DNA of 64,000 nucleotides from Sphaerulina vaccinii. Taxonomy: Eukaryota; Ascomycota; Dothideomycetes; Mycosphaerellales; Mycosphaerellaceae. The notes below the pieces were generated by a model, which saw only the letters and a list, made by a program, of their open reading frames with translations, was not told the DNA's origin and made no database searches. Of this stretch, positions 43,245-53,475 are shown in pieces. Each line of letters starts with the position of its first letter. The first letter of the stretch is position 1. Where the stretch lies: assembly GCA_022570795.1 (NCBI GenBank), contig JAKUDP010000003.1:2666001-2730000 (forward strand), read 5' to 3'. Position numbers and translations under genes: made by a program.

Positions 43245-43300
43245 CCGTGGTGTAGCGGTACAGCCGTAAGTTGTCTGCCATCGTAGATATTGGCTAAATG
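43245..43300 (+). repeat. A-box-bearing repeat, copy 2
   Basis: It shares CCGTGGTGTAGCGGTA exactly with copy 1, 240 bases upstream, and diverges moderately afterwards (GTCTGCCATCGTAGAT against GTCTGCTATGTAGAT). It could be a tRNA-derived fragment or a regulatory repeat. Confidence 0.6.
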
Positions 43301-43448
43301 GTGCCATGTTCTAGAGTCGTATGAGGTCGATAGGTCCTCGCCGCCAGCTCTGAATTTCTGGCCCTCCCGCCTGTCAGCGGCGATCTTTTGCGTATTGCAG
43401 GTCCTTTTGAGGTTTCATCTGCTTTGACAGACCGCCATCAGCAAGAGG

Positions 43449-44303
43449 TTATGAATTGAAGATCCTCGAGTACAGTAACTCATGTCGGCCCATCCACAAG
43501 TCCATTGTAGGAATTGTAACAACAGCATCTTCATGTCTTACTCCCGCTTGAAGTTCTATACACTTCGCGATAGTCTTTTGCAGTTTCGCACTCGCAAGCA
43601 TAGCCTGATTCTGGTAAGGACCCATAACACTAGCCCGCACAGCCGCACTCAGCACAGCTTTGGCGTGATTGAGCAGAAAGAGATATGACGATTCGTGCTC
43701 ACTCAAGCCAAGAGCGCGACAGACTGCACCAAAGAGTGGAGCGAAATGAGCTTGTAGTTCCAGGCCGAAAGCATCTGGCGTCTTGGTCTTCTTTCTTGTT
43801 GCGAAGCTGTTCAGCTCCGATGAGGCTGATGAGGTGGGATCTGAAGCTGCGGACAGTGCACGTTCCCAAACTTCTAGCATTGCTCGACCTTGACGTGTCG
43901 AGGCACGTCGGGCCACTGTGCAGGGTGTGCTGGCATCCATGTCGTTGTCTAACTCAGAGAGGCGTGAGGGCTCATGGTAGGCCGTGAGAAGATAGGGCAG
44001 AGCAGTCGAGGCGATGTTGTGTAATGATTGCTCGAGAAAAGTATCAAATGCGGCCAATCGAGTCGCTTCGTGAGTCTTCGGGCCAGACATATTGTGATGG
44101 GCTAGGAAGGACTCAAGGCCGGAGCTATAGGCGAAGGAGCCTAGAGGCAGAGCTGAGTCTGAGAGGAGGAGTAGAGTATGCAGGGCCGGATTGAAAGACA
44201 TTTGTGCTGGCCTGGTTGGGAGAGATTCTCGTTCTTGTGAGTCCATGATTTGAGTTTCTTGTGTTGGTGGTGATTCTTGGGCTGGCATTGTCGGAACTCC
44301 CAT
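43449..44303 (-). CDS. Urease accessory protein UreF
   Basis: This is an intronless 284-residue protein. The core starts near residue 36 with ALHTLLLLSDSALPLGSFAYSSGLE, the UreF signature. It continues with helical repeats and ends with a family-like VTIPTMDLWMGRHELLYSRIFNS. UreF works with UreD and UreG to insert nickel into apo-urease in the cytosol. The first 35 residues are polar and may be non-conserved; MSFNPALH is an alternative start. It is divergent from an acetamidase, another ammonia-releasing function. Confidence 0.93.
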   Translation of the reverse strand: MGVPTMPAQESPPTQETQIMDSQERESLPTRPAQMSFNPALHTLLLLSDSALPLGSFAYSSGLESFLAHHNMSGPKTHEATRLAAFDTFLEQSLHNIASTALPYLLTAYHEPSRLSELDNDMDASTPCTVARRASTRQGRAMLEVWERALSAASDPTSSASSELNSFATRKKTKTPDAFGLELQAHFAPLFGAVCRALGLSEHESSYLFLLNHAKAVLSAAVRASVMGPYQNQAMLASAKLQKTIAKCIELQAGVRHEDAVVTIPTMDLWMGRHELLYSRIFNS

Positions 44304-44692
44304 CTTGAGACTGCTTTGAGCTATCTTGATCGGTTTTGGCTTCGCCTTCCGAGTGAGTGAATTTGTCGATGTACAGACATAGACTCAGGCCACACGAGAT
44401 GGAAGTGGAGTCGGACTGATTGTGTACGCGACTCGCGTTATGGTCCGCAGGAGTCGTCAGCGAGATCGGCGTCTGCTTCCATGTCTCGATTTCCTCGATA
44501 GGCCAACGAACCGGCTGCAAGGCAAGGCTCCTGAGTGCTCCTCACGATTCGGCCACGACATCATCAACCACGGCCAGCTCATGAGCCAGACTAGCGAAAA
44601 GTTCAATGTGTTGGTAGGATCTCTATTCTCTTCCAGTCTCATGTCTACAGCGTATATTCCGATTCCTTCACGAAGCACAAAAGAAAAGCACA
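44304..44692. promoter_or_regulatory. Divergent promoter UreF / acetamidase
   Basis: The 389 bases serve two nitrogen-scavenging genes. A GATA core (CTCGATAGG) lies near 44493; AreA/Nit2 GATA factors control such genes in fungi. A single core is weak evidence. Confidence 0.4.
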
Positions 44693-46344
44693 ATGTCATC
44701 GAAGTGGGAACAGATTTCAGCCAAAGCAAGACAAAAGGTTCTTGACGATATACCAGCAGCCTGGAAAATTCCCAAGGACAAACTGCCAGGAGATGATGTG
44801 CTTGACGTAACTGGGTTCGCGGCCTCCAGTGGTCTCTTGAGCAAACAGGAGTTAGCCATTACCGACACACTGGCAACAGAAATCGTAGCAAGGATTGCCA
44901 ATGGCGAGTGGAAAGCGGAAGAAGTCACTGTTGCGTTCTGCAAAAGAGCAGCACTCGCTCATCAAGTGGTATGCTGAGCAGTATCGTGCGAGAGGATATT
45001 GCTGACATCCTCAAGACCAATTGTCTTACTATCATCATGTTCGACGATGCGATTAAGCGTGCAAAAGACCTCGATGCGCAATTCGAAAAGACCGGGAAAG
45101 TGACTGGCCCTCTACACGGACTTCCTATATCTCTCAAGGACAACTTCAATGTCACAGGCTATCCTTCATCTGTCGGCTTCTGTAGCTGGGCTGAAGAGAT
45201 TATGCAGCAGGACAGCACTATCGTCACGACACTGAAATCTCTCGGAGCCGTTCCATATGTCAAAACTAATGTGCCCACAGCTATGATGATCGCAGAAACA
45301 GTCAACAACTGCTACGACCGCACACTCAGCCCATTGAACCGCAAGACAACTTCAGGAGGCTCGTCCGGTGGCGAGTCAGCATTGATAGCCTTCCGTGGAT
45401 CGCCTCTAGGCATTGGAACTGATATCGGCGGAAGTCTTCGTATTCCAGCAGCTTGTACGGGCACTTTCACTCTCAAGCCATCTTTTGGACGATTCCCTCA
45501 TTTCGATGCTCGATCGGGCTTGGCAGGACAGGAAGCTGTTGCGAGTATACATGGACCAATGGCCCGATCTATTGCGGATCTACGATTATATGCTGAGACT
45601 GTCATTGGTACAGAACCATGGACGAGAGATCCGAAGTGTCTTGAGATACCATGGAGAGAGGTCGAGATCAAGTCAAAGCCAAAGATCGCTGTACTCTGGG
45701 ACAACGGTATGGTGCGACCTACACCTCCTGTGGCGCGAGCATTGAAAGAAACTGTCGAGAAGCTCAAATCGAAAGGCTATGAAATCGTAGACTGGCCAGC
45801 GACAGATCACGCTGAAGCAATCGATCTGCTTGCGAAGTTCTTCCTTGCAGATGGAGGAGTATCGGTAAAGAAGATCCTCGAGCCTGTCAACGAGCCGTGG
45901 AGACCTGAGATGAAAGCTTATGAAGATGCGACAGAGACCAATGGGTATGAGCTCTGGCAGCTGCAGAAACAGCGGACAGCACTCTGTAAGAGATATCTGG
46001 ATCGATGGGCCGCAGTCGAGGGTCTTGATGCTATTCTGGGACCTACAACACCATATGCTAGTCCAAAGAATGGCGAGTTCAGACATGTAGGGTATACTGG
46101 AGTCTTCAACATTCTGGATTACAGCGCAGTCTCGTTCCCGACAGGGATCAGCGTGGACAAGGCGAAGGATGTGGCTGACCTCAGTGTTCAAGCTCATGGA
46201 GATGTTGATGCCCAGACACAGAAAGAGTACGATGCTGAGGTGAGCCATGGGTTGCCAATCAGCTTGCAACTAACTGGGAAGCGTTTGCAAGAGGAGAAGA
46301 TATTGGCCTTGGCTGAGAGAGTGTTGGGTGATCTCGAGTCGTGA
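44693..46344 (+). CDS. Acetamidase-type amidase (amidase signature family), two exons
   Basis: Exons are 44693-44965 and 45016-46344; the 50-nt intron has a GCTGACA branch and joins in phase, giving 533 residues. The N-terminus WEQISAKARQKVLDDIPAAW is typical of AmdS-like fungal amidases. Catalytic elements are the Lys in LPISLKDNFNV, the Ser-rich loop TSGGSSGGESALIAF and the nucleophile segment IGTDIGGSLRIPAA. It should hydrolyse acetamide or related amides to the acid and ammonia. Confidence 0.93.
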
Positions 46345-46567
46345 TTATGAGCAATCGAAGCATTTGGCAGTGCTTCTTCAGGACTCCTTAGATCTGGAAT
46401 CTTCGGTAATTGAATGCTATGCAAGCACAACCAGCTCACACACTCTCTACGAACTCTCCTCCATCTAACTACGGCCCACACGACGCCCTGAACACCACAT
46501 ACGCTATCGCCTCAAAATCTGGTCTACATATACGATGGTGAGTTCAGCACATCATCAAGCTTACTAA
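46345..46567. other. Short intergenic stretch between amidase and tRNA-Gly
   Basis: No gene was recognised. It holds the amidase 3' end and the upstream flank of the tRNA. Confidence 0.4.
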
Positions 46568-46762
46568 GCATCAATGGTCTAGGTTCGTACCACCGATCTT
46601 CGGAGGACTCTTGATCATGTGCTAATGCCAAGCAGTGGTTAGGATTGCTGCCTTCCAAGTCTTCACACGACAGTGAGCAGCAGGGGGGTAAGCTTCACTT
46701 CCGATACACACTTCCGGAAGTATCACTAACGCCAGGTAGGGGTTCGATTCCCTCTTGATGCA
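46568..46762 (+). tRNA. tRNA-Gly(UCC) interrupted by three insertions
   Basis: Mature parts are 46568-46582, 46636-46657, 46676-46687 and 46740-46762, 72 nt in all. The acceptor arms GCATCAA and TTGATGC pair perfectly, the D arm reads GTCT...GGAT, the anticodon stem GCTGC pairs with GCAGC around a CTTCCA loop (anticodon TCC), and the T arm GGGGGTTCGATTCCCTC is complete. The insertion 46658-46675 (18 nt) sits at the canonical 37/38 site. The insertions at 46583-46635 (D loop) and 46688-46739 (variable/T arm) start GT, contain TGCTAAT or CACTAAC and end CAG/TAG, like spliceosomal introns. The second could also end at 46735. Whether it is functional is unknown; it may be a pseudogene. Confidence 0.72.
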
Positions 46763-46789
46763 CATATCAGGGCGCTACGGCGTCTATCC

Positions 46790-46793
46790 TTTT
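46790..46793 (+). terminator. Possible Pol III terminator TTTT
   Basis: A run of four T lies 28 bases downstream of the tRNA-Gly discriminator base, within the usual range for RNA polymerase III. Runs this short are marginal terminators. Confidence 0.4.
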
Positions 46794-47110
46794 GCCTCCA
46801 TGTCGTAGCATACCGCTAGTGTTGTGCTATGTCGAGGTGTTGAAGTTTTACACTTTTGAAATTTTGCTTGGCGGGGGAGTGAATGAAACTTTTGATTAAG
46901 TTCGACTCGAATCTTGGTTCAAATATTGATGAGCTGGAAGTACGCAGAAGAAGATCTGTTACCGGAACCGCAGTGACAGATTTGGCTTGCTATAGCCAGG
47001 TAGACATGGCTGGACCGATCACCTGTGAGATATGAACGGTACCGAGCGTTGGGAAACTACGACAACTCCATCCCTATCATTACTCCGGTCATAAATCATC
47101 CCGCCAAACA
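46794..47110. other. Intergenic, no gene seen
   Basis: This is the stretch between the tRNA terminator and the stop codon of the membrane protein. No feature was recognised. Confidence 0.4.
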
Positions 47111-48221
47111 TCACCTCTTCCTGTCCCTCTCAAACTGACTACCGGCATCAAGCTCAACAGGCTCATCCTGAGGACTCGGCAGCTCCGCCCTCGCTGGTGT
47201 GTTCTCTACTTCTGCTATTGGCTTTGCATCTGCATGGACTTCATACGATTGTGTCGACTCCAGCCCTCCTTTGCTTTCGCCATCGTGATCAAGCTCTGCT
47301 AAAGGTCGATGTGTGGCCTTGGACGAACGGCGCCGACGAAGTAAGAAGAACAGAAGTGCAGCTAGCAGTGCCACGCCTGCAATCACACCTATCACTACAC
47401 CAGCTATAGCTCCACTTCGAAGTTTTGAGCTTGAATCGGAGCTCGATGCTACTTCTGTGGAGGTGGCAAGACTGGTAGGAGACGTGCTTGATGCCGTGGC
47501 CTGGTGTGTGTCAGTGGCGTTGCGATTTTGTGCGTAGGTGAAGGCTTACGTTTGCTGAGACGAATACTGTCTCTTGTGCCTGGAGTGCATAGCCGTCGAT
47601 AGGATGTGCATAGACATTGGCTCCGCTTGTGCTGGCCGTGAATGTTACAGTCGCGGATACACTCATGTTGTTGTACTGTGTCACTCGTATACCAGTGCCG
47701 ACAGGAGCTGGTGAGTAACACGTTCCGCCATACATTGGTCGATAGGCATCGACTGTGATTGATGGATCTGTCCTCTTGAACCCACTACCCGGAATGGTCA
47801 GCTGAAATACTCACTGTGAAGGTTACCTGGAGGACATACGGTGGACAACATGCGACGTAGTTCCCAGGCGCGGTCATGACCGTCTCCCAGCTAAGGGGGC
47901 ATACTAGAGGTGACATTGCTGGTACTATCGAAGAGTGATTCGCCGTCTGGTATGCTGCGATCCATTCGCTGGGATAGCACTCGGATACTGTGCTCGAGCT
48001 TACAGGCATAGGCTCCTATATCGATGTCAGTCCTCGATCGAAGTAAGAAGCACAGGTGGACCTACGTTCGCCCAGATCTCGTAGCTTGGCGATGAGAGCA
48101 TAGTGAACATCAGAGACTGCTCTGTGCATTTTGCCGGAGGTGTGAACGTCGTCGTAAGAGCGGTGACATCTCCTGTTAAGGTCGCTGATGCCGACGTGGC
48201 TGAAGGAGTTGTGCTTGACAT
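47111..48221 (-). CDS. Single-pass surface protein with Ser/Thr stalk, four exons
   Basis: Exons are 48066-48221, 47840-48015, 47550-47784 and 47111-47500; introns are 50, 55 and 49 nt and all joins keep phase, giving 318 residues. There is no obvious N-terminal signal. An extracellular-type domain with several Cys (CYPSEWI, CPLSWETV, CCPP, YGGTCYSP) is followed by a Ser/Thr-rich stalk, one membrane helix near 225-250 (GVVIGVIAGVALLAALLFFLL), RRRR and a charged cytosolic tail. I know this layout from uncharacterised fungal proteins that may sense the cell wall. No function is assigned. Confidence 0.75.
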
Positions 48222-49234
48222 CTTTCGAGTCTGTTCTCGTTCTGTGAAGTGAAGTGTTGTTCACGGAGCAGGCCAAGAGCACACAAGACTTCCGAAGACT
48301 TGCACTGTGGTCTTCTTCCTCTCTTCACTGCAGGACGTGCTCCTTCGAATAGTTACGCGTATAACGGCAGCTCCAAGAGTGTGATAGTGGATATACCAAC
48401 AGTGCAAAGACGCAGAAGAAATCCTCCAGCCCGGTCGCGACAAGATCCTCCAGCCCGGTCGCGACAAGATCGATAGTCTTCATAGCGGCTCCATGCAGCT
48501 ACAAATAGACCTCAGCTCAACATCGGCTAGAAGACTTTGCATATAGCACAAGCGCTTGATTGTGAGGCCAGGCATAATACCAGCAGGGGCAGTCACGCGA
48601 GTGACCCACAGGCACGAACATATTGGCCAGGCACGATTCTTGACGTGGTATCGGGAGGATTCGAGGCCATGCACAAGTCGTGTCACCGGCTCCTAAAGAC
48701 TGTAGGCTGGAAGGTCCTAGCGAAAGGGCTCTGGTTATCTTCGCGTCTGCCAAAGATACTACTGGTCTCCTGGCAGACATGCGATGGCCTCTGCATGTCG
48801 AAGGGCGCTGTTGATGACAAACTGGAAGTCTTGTTGCGCAGAGTAGAGTCGAAATCGTCCACCGATAAAGGAGATATCCCTGTCGGACAAGGTCTGGGTG
48901 TTTCCATGCCGATGAGCCTGCCGAGAAGCAAGGATGAGCAGATGAGGCTTGGAACTTCACCTCCATTCTGCAGGTAGGGCACCCAAGACACTGTACTCCA
49001 TCTTCGAAAGTGCTCGCTGGGCTGATATAAAGAATACCAATACGAGGCGTGTGCCAAATACAGCCAGAAGGATGTCGATCATGTTGAGCTACACGTCATT
49101 TGAGACGTGAAACGATGGCATTAGCCTCAGGCGTGCCAGGTCGAACGACATAGCTGGAGGCATAAAGAACGCTCTTTCGCGCTCGAAACGGTTCTTCAAG
49201 ACACCTTCATCAACTTCGTTCGACAATTGCCACC
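48222..49234. other. Divergent intergenic region with a 24-bp tandem duplication
   Basis: This is about 1 kb between divergent genes. No supported gene; an exact 24-bp tandem pair is listed separately. Confidence 0.45.
48421..48468 (+). repeat. Exact 24-bp tandem duplication
   Basis: Units 48421-48444 and 48445-48468 are identical, each beginning ATCCTCCAGCCCGGTCGCG. Being exact, the duplication is probably recent and may be polymorphic. Confidence 0.9.
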
Positions 49235-50687
49235 ATGTTCGAGAAGTGGTCCCGGGTGCTGCTTCAAGCACTCGCTTTCCTGCCAGCATTAGCAACAGCA
49301 CAAAGTGTGTTCGCACATGTCATTGTTGGCAACAATGGAGCTTATACGGTCGAGAACTGGACGAACGACATAGTTCTAGCATCCAGCTTCGGTATTGATG
49401 CCTTTGTGCTAAACATAGGCACCCCATTCGAAGGTACCACTGCGACTCAGCTTGTACGACCACAACTGCGATATGGAGTAGCACAACACTGACAGATTCG
49501 ACAGAGCTATGCTTACCAAGCTGCGAACGCTCTCATCAATGATGGCCAGGGAGATTTCAAGCTTCTGATCTCCTTCGATTACACCGGTGGCAGTGATGGA
49601 CACTGGACGACTCCGGATATCGAAACGATCCTAAAGACTTACGGACCGAATGGAGCGTCGTTTACTGTGGATGGCAAGCCCTTCGTTTCCACGTTCGAAG
49701 GGACTGACAATTCACTCGGCGAGCCGACCGCCTGGCCAACCATTCGTGCCGATATCCAGTCCACTGTTGGCGACATCTACTTCGTGCCATGCTGGACATC
49801 GCTTGGCGCAACAGGATTCGATTCCAGTCTGGTCGATGGTGCATGTAAGTCGTCCGGCCTTCACCTTGAGTGAACAAAGCTGATCAGATATAGTCTCTTG
49901 GGATATGTGGCCGAATGGGCCTGTCGATGTCAATACCGCCTCCGACCTGTCCTGGCAGTCTACCATGACCTCAGCAGGCAAGAGCTACATGATGGGCGTC
50001 TCTCCATGGTTCTATACAGACCTGCCTCAGTACAGCAAAGCATGGGTATGGCGTGGTGACAATGCTTGGTCACTCCGCTGGAACCAGACTCTGGAGCTAC
50101 TGCCGGAATTTGTGGAGATCGTGACTTGGAACGACTATGGCGAGTCGCATTACGTTGGCCCGATAGTCGATGCTGGCATACCTTCTGGAGCTGAGGTGTA
50201 TGTCGATGGCTACCCACACGAGGCCTGGCTGCAGACTCTGAAGTACCAGATCGCGGCATACAAGCACGCGTACAGTGCAACGAATGCTGCTCCAGTTGTG
50301 GATGCAAACAAGGTCGTCTTTTGGTACAGAACAAGTCCCGCCAGTGCCGGTAGCACAGACGTTGTCGGAAATAACGCGAAGACAACTGCGAACCCGAATG
50401 GTTACCAAGATCCGTACCCGATCACAGAGATGCTCGAAGACGAGGTCTTCGCGATTGTGCTGGCCACTGAGCCAGGTACAGCGAGCATTACCATTGGCAG
50501 CTCGACGTCCAGCTATGGTATTGTGGCCGGTCAGAACTTCATCTCGAAGGCTTTCGATGGCAATACTGGCACTGTGTCGGTCTCCTTTGGCAGCATCTCT
50601 GGCAGCGGCGTCGACATCACAGCAGAGCCAGCCAGTGGGACAGCCAACTTCAATACTTGGGTGAGCTGTGCAGGTTCGTGCTCCTAG
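49235..50687 (+). CDS. Secreted GH71 alpha-1,3-glucanase (mutanase-like), three exons
   Basis: Exons are 49235-49453, 49505-49844 and 49894-50687; the introns are 51 and 49 nt, in phase, giving 450 residues. A signal peptide covers residues 1-23 (LLQALAFLPALATA). The GH71 fold opens with SVFAHVIVGNNGAYTVENW, followed by GIDAFVLNIG, SYAYQAANAL, KPFVSTFEGTD, AFSWDMWPNGPVDV and VTWNDYGESHYVGP. No extra carbohydrate-binding module is seen. Such enzymes hydrolyse alpha-1,3-glucan of fungal walls in development, remodelling or mycoparasitism. Confidence 0.92.
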
Positions 50688-51036
50688 ATACAGGCCGATA
50701 GAAGCGAGGTCTTCTGGGAGGTGTTGTAAGCAAATGAGTATAGGTGTGGACAGAACTGAGGGAAAAGCTGAAGTTCTGGTCCTGTGGGGCGTGGCTTGAA
50801 CTCTGTTCATCCTCCAGTTTGCAAATGCTATATGACATATTCGGCGATCCATTGTTATTCAGTGCAGCTTGCTCGCGTGTGCATACATTACTCATCGCTT
50901 TCGTCCCATGGCCATTGACAGTCTATCATGATATGCTAATTGTTCTTGCTGGGATATGATGGAGTGCCAGCATGCTGGAGACACTTGCCAACATAATGTA
51001 AAGAGAAACGCGATCAAAGCCCTTCCATATCACACT
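50688..51036. other. Convergent 3' intergenic region, no gene seen
   Basis: This is the gap between the GH71 stop and the stop of the secreted protein. No feature was recognised. Confidence 0.4.
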
Positions 51037-51498
51037 TCAAGCTCTATATTCAATCGCATACCTGTTCTTCAACGCTGGGCACTTATCGCCAGCCACCACC
51101 GAGAACTGCGTCGAATACTGGAACTCGCCCGTTCCGTCAACAATGATCAACATTCCATATCCAGTGTCAGTCAGCTGCTCGCCGACGGGCAGATCGCAAG
51201 GCACAGACCAAGTGAACTGCTTGTCTCCAGCTGGGATGCCTTCCTTGATGGCGTCTTTGTCCGGTGCGCAGGTGTTGGAGTTACCACGACATAGGACCAG
51301 ACTGACAGTAACGCCGTCGACAGGACGTGTCGTGCCTCCGTAGTTTGGATCCCATGTGATGACGAAGTCTTCTCCTTGTGTTACTGGGTGGGTGAGGTCG
51401 GGAGTGAGGAGCGCACCCCATGTTGGTGAGTCTCTGACTGGAGTGTAGGCGCTGGCCAGCGAGAGGAGACTGCTGAGCAGGAGCGTGGTTGACCACAT
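51037..51498 (-). CDS. Small secreted Kre9/KNH-like protein
   Basis: This is a 153-residue frame with a clear signal peptide (MWSTTLLLSSLLSLASA). An Ig-like domain of the Kre9/Knh1 N-terminal type follows (PVTQGEDFVITWDPNYGG, then TWSVPCDLPVGEQ and YSTQFSVVAG). Such modules occur in secreted or GPI-anchored fungal wall proteins. No Ser/Thr stalk or GPI signal follows in this frame. A GTATGC near the end could be a donor, so a further exon cannot be excluded. Four Cys are present. Confidence 0.75.
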   Translation of the reverse strand: MWSTTLLLSSLLSLASAYTPVRDSPTWGALLTPDLTHPVTQGEDFVITWDPNYGGTTRPVDGVTVSLVLCRGNSNTCAPDKDAIKEGIPAGDKQFTWSVPCDLPVGEQLTDTGYGMLIIVDGTGEFQYSTQFSVVAGDKCPALKNRYAIEYRA

Positions 51499-52686
51499 CG
51501 TGGTTGTCTTGAGGTGTTGCTTTCGTGGTGGTTGACAGTGATGGAGCTGCGTTGTACAGATGTGGTCGTTGCTAGGTTTCGAGGTGCGTTGTATAAAACC
51601 GGGCTTTGCTAAGACTCTTTCTTGGGCAGCTTGTAAGGCTTATATAGAACATAATAAAAAATTGAGTTCGTGGTTGTTCTCGTATTCTGGTTGTACCCTG
51701 AAGCTGGGAGATGTCCGGACCATGATTCGCAGCTCCGAGATGAGAATACAGGGAGCATGCTGATGTTACAAACCCTGTTCAGACGTCAGTGATACGAGGA
51801 GTTCTTGTCTACAGCAAAGAAGTACTCCCTTTGGATCTGATTGTCACCCTCGGTGACAATGCTAGTTGCCTCGTACTGAGGCCATATGTATGTTCGTGCA
51901 CATGTACAGCCAATTGTTTTAGTTGAGGCATACTGTGCTGAAAGACTTCAGGACGCTGATCAAGATATGTCGTAGACATCTTACAGTCAAGGAGATTCCT
52001 TGTGACTCTGGCGTGGTGAAATGCTTCGATTGACGTTTCATGAACGTGGAGAGGCTCATGGCGAGGATGCGAGGATGATGCGTGTGGAGTCTTGGTCTAG
52101 ATGATCTCCAAGCAGCCACTTCATTTTGTCTGCACTTGATGAGAAATTCGTCCTCATAGCGATGTGGCAGAGAACGAGATGCGATTCTCAAGATAGGCTC
52201 GCATACAATCCGAGAGCTGCGACTTCTAGGTCTCATTCTTCTTTGACAACGAGCGTTCATACTCAACAGTTTCGTGTGGACTCGTGGACGTCCTAGTCGC
52301 TCCAAGCAGCATAGGGCTGTTGTCAACGCGTTTCATGGTGTTATCGGATTTGTGGCGATGATCTTGTGTACACGGCATGATGCCCCTTATGTGTTCCGCT
52401 GTCGACGATTTGAATCGCCATTCGGATGGGGTACTACTCTCAGACTGGCGGGCAGTCCAGAATCGGGAGGTCAAAATCCGAGAACCGAACATTTTGACGT
52501 TGTCAGGATTTCAGAGAGTCAGGTTACCATTTCAACTTTCGTCGGAATGACACTGGGAAATGAATGCAAAGAATTAGTGCCGGGTCCTGCCGCGCCAATC
52601 ATAACTGTGGACGCACTTGCCTCTTATCGTCAAGAATTCTTGAATGTTTTCTCTCCATCTTCGTTACAACAATATCGATCAGCACG
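51499..52686. other. Intergenic with a strong short hairpin
   Basis: About 1.2 kb between divergent genes. It holds one perfect inverted repeat (listed separately) and the MPP6 promoter; no supported gene. Confidence 0.45.
51840..51860. repeat. Perfect inverted repeat, 9-bp arms, 3-nt loop
   Basis: The arms ATTGTCACC and GGTGACAAT flank CTC. It could form a hairpin or be a dimeric binding site. No T run follows, so it is not a bacterial-type terminator. Confidence 0.8.
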
Positions 52687-53475
52687 ATGGCCGCCAATGG
52701 ACGACCCAACAAGGTGATGTCCTCGCGACTGGCGGGCATGAAGTTCATGCAGCGATCAGGCCCGCCATCGCCGTCGCCAGCGACACCGAACGAACCTCCA
52801 GCGAAGAAGCAGCGACTATCGAGCGGCATTGCGAAAGCCTCACCAACATCAAGCCCAGTCACTCCAGCAGAGTCGCCGTTTGCCGCCAGGGATGATTCAA
52901 AGTGGTACTTGAGCTTCCGTGCCCCGCAGACACCTACGGTCGAATCACCGCTTCGCATTGTTCAAGCTGGATACGCAACACTGGACGCAACGAGTCGCGA
53001 CGACGATCAAGAGGATGCGCCAACGCGACCGCCAATGCCGGGCAGAAAGAGCTTCGGAAAGTTCAACAAGGTCATCGAGAAGCAGAATAACCCAGACATG
53101 TCCTCGGACTCCTCATCAGAATCTGAAGATGATGACGAAGAGGACGAAGAAGACGAAGAAGCGGATCCCGAGGATGTTACAGGCGTGGACGCACTGATTG
53201 CCCAAGGACGAAAGGATGCTACAGCTCGTGCAAAGGCGGAGCGCAAAGCGAAGAGAAAGGCGGAGAAAGAAGAATCACAGAAACTTGCAGAGCAGAGACG
53301 GAAGAAAGAGGTCAACTTGAATCGCACGCCGACGAGCATTTCAAATGGTGGAGGTGCCTCGCCGTTCGCTAACATGACTTGCCACCGCTGTAACGAGAAA
53401 GGCCACCGACAAGCAGATTGTCCACTGAAGCGCGGAGGAGGAGGGAGACCTTCCAAGTTGAGGCAATCGTACTGA
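52687..53475 (+). CDS. Mpp6-type exosome cofactor with C-terminal CCHC zinc knuckle
   Basis: This is an intronless 262-residue protein starting MAANGRPNKVMSSRLAGMKFMQR; SSRLAGMKFMQR is the Mpp6 N-terminal motif. Later family-like segments are DSKWYLSF, then PGRKSFGKFNK. An acidic run (DDDEEDEEDEEADPED) precedes a basic coiled region. Residues near 236-249 are a zinc knuckle, CHRCNEKGHRQADC, followed by a Gly/Arg tail. Mpp6 links the nuclear exosome with the Mtr4 helicase in pre-rRNA trimming and RNA surveillance. The zinc knuckle is absent, to my knowledge, from yeast and human Mpp6. Confidence 0.8.
   Translation: MAANGRPNKVMSSRLAGMKFMQRSGPPSPSPATPNEPPAKKQRLSSGIAKASPTSSPVTPAESPFAARDDSKWYLSFRAPQTPTVESPLRIVQAGYATLDATSRDDDQEDAPTRPPMPGRKSFGKFNKVIEKQNNPDMSSDSSSESEDDDEEDEEDEEADPEDVTGVDALIAQGRKDATARAKAERKAKRKAEKEESQKLAEQRRKKEVNLNRTPTSISNGGGASPFANMTCHRCNEKGHRQADCPLKRGGGGRPSKLRQSY

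Larger units (their letters stand above)
42500..43448. other. Convergent intergenic region with two tRNA-like A-box repeats
   Basis: It lies between the LTV1 and UreF stop codons, so neither gene's promoter should be here. It holds a duplicated element of about 56 bp (listed separately) and otherwise no gene. Confidence 0.5.

Noticed and set aside
43005..43300. Two complete tRNA genes
   Set aside because: The A-box-like start is there, but no B box or closing acceptor stem could be found downstream.
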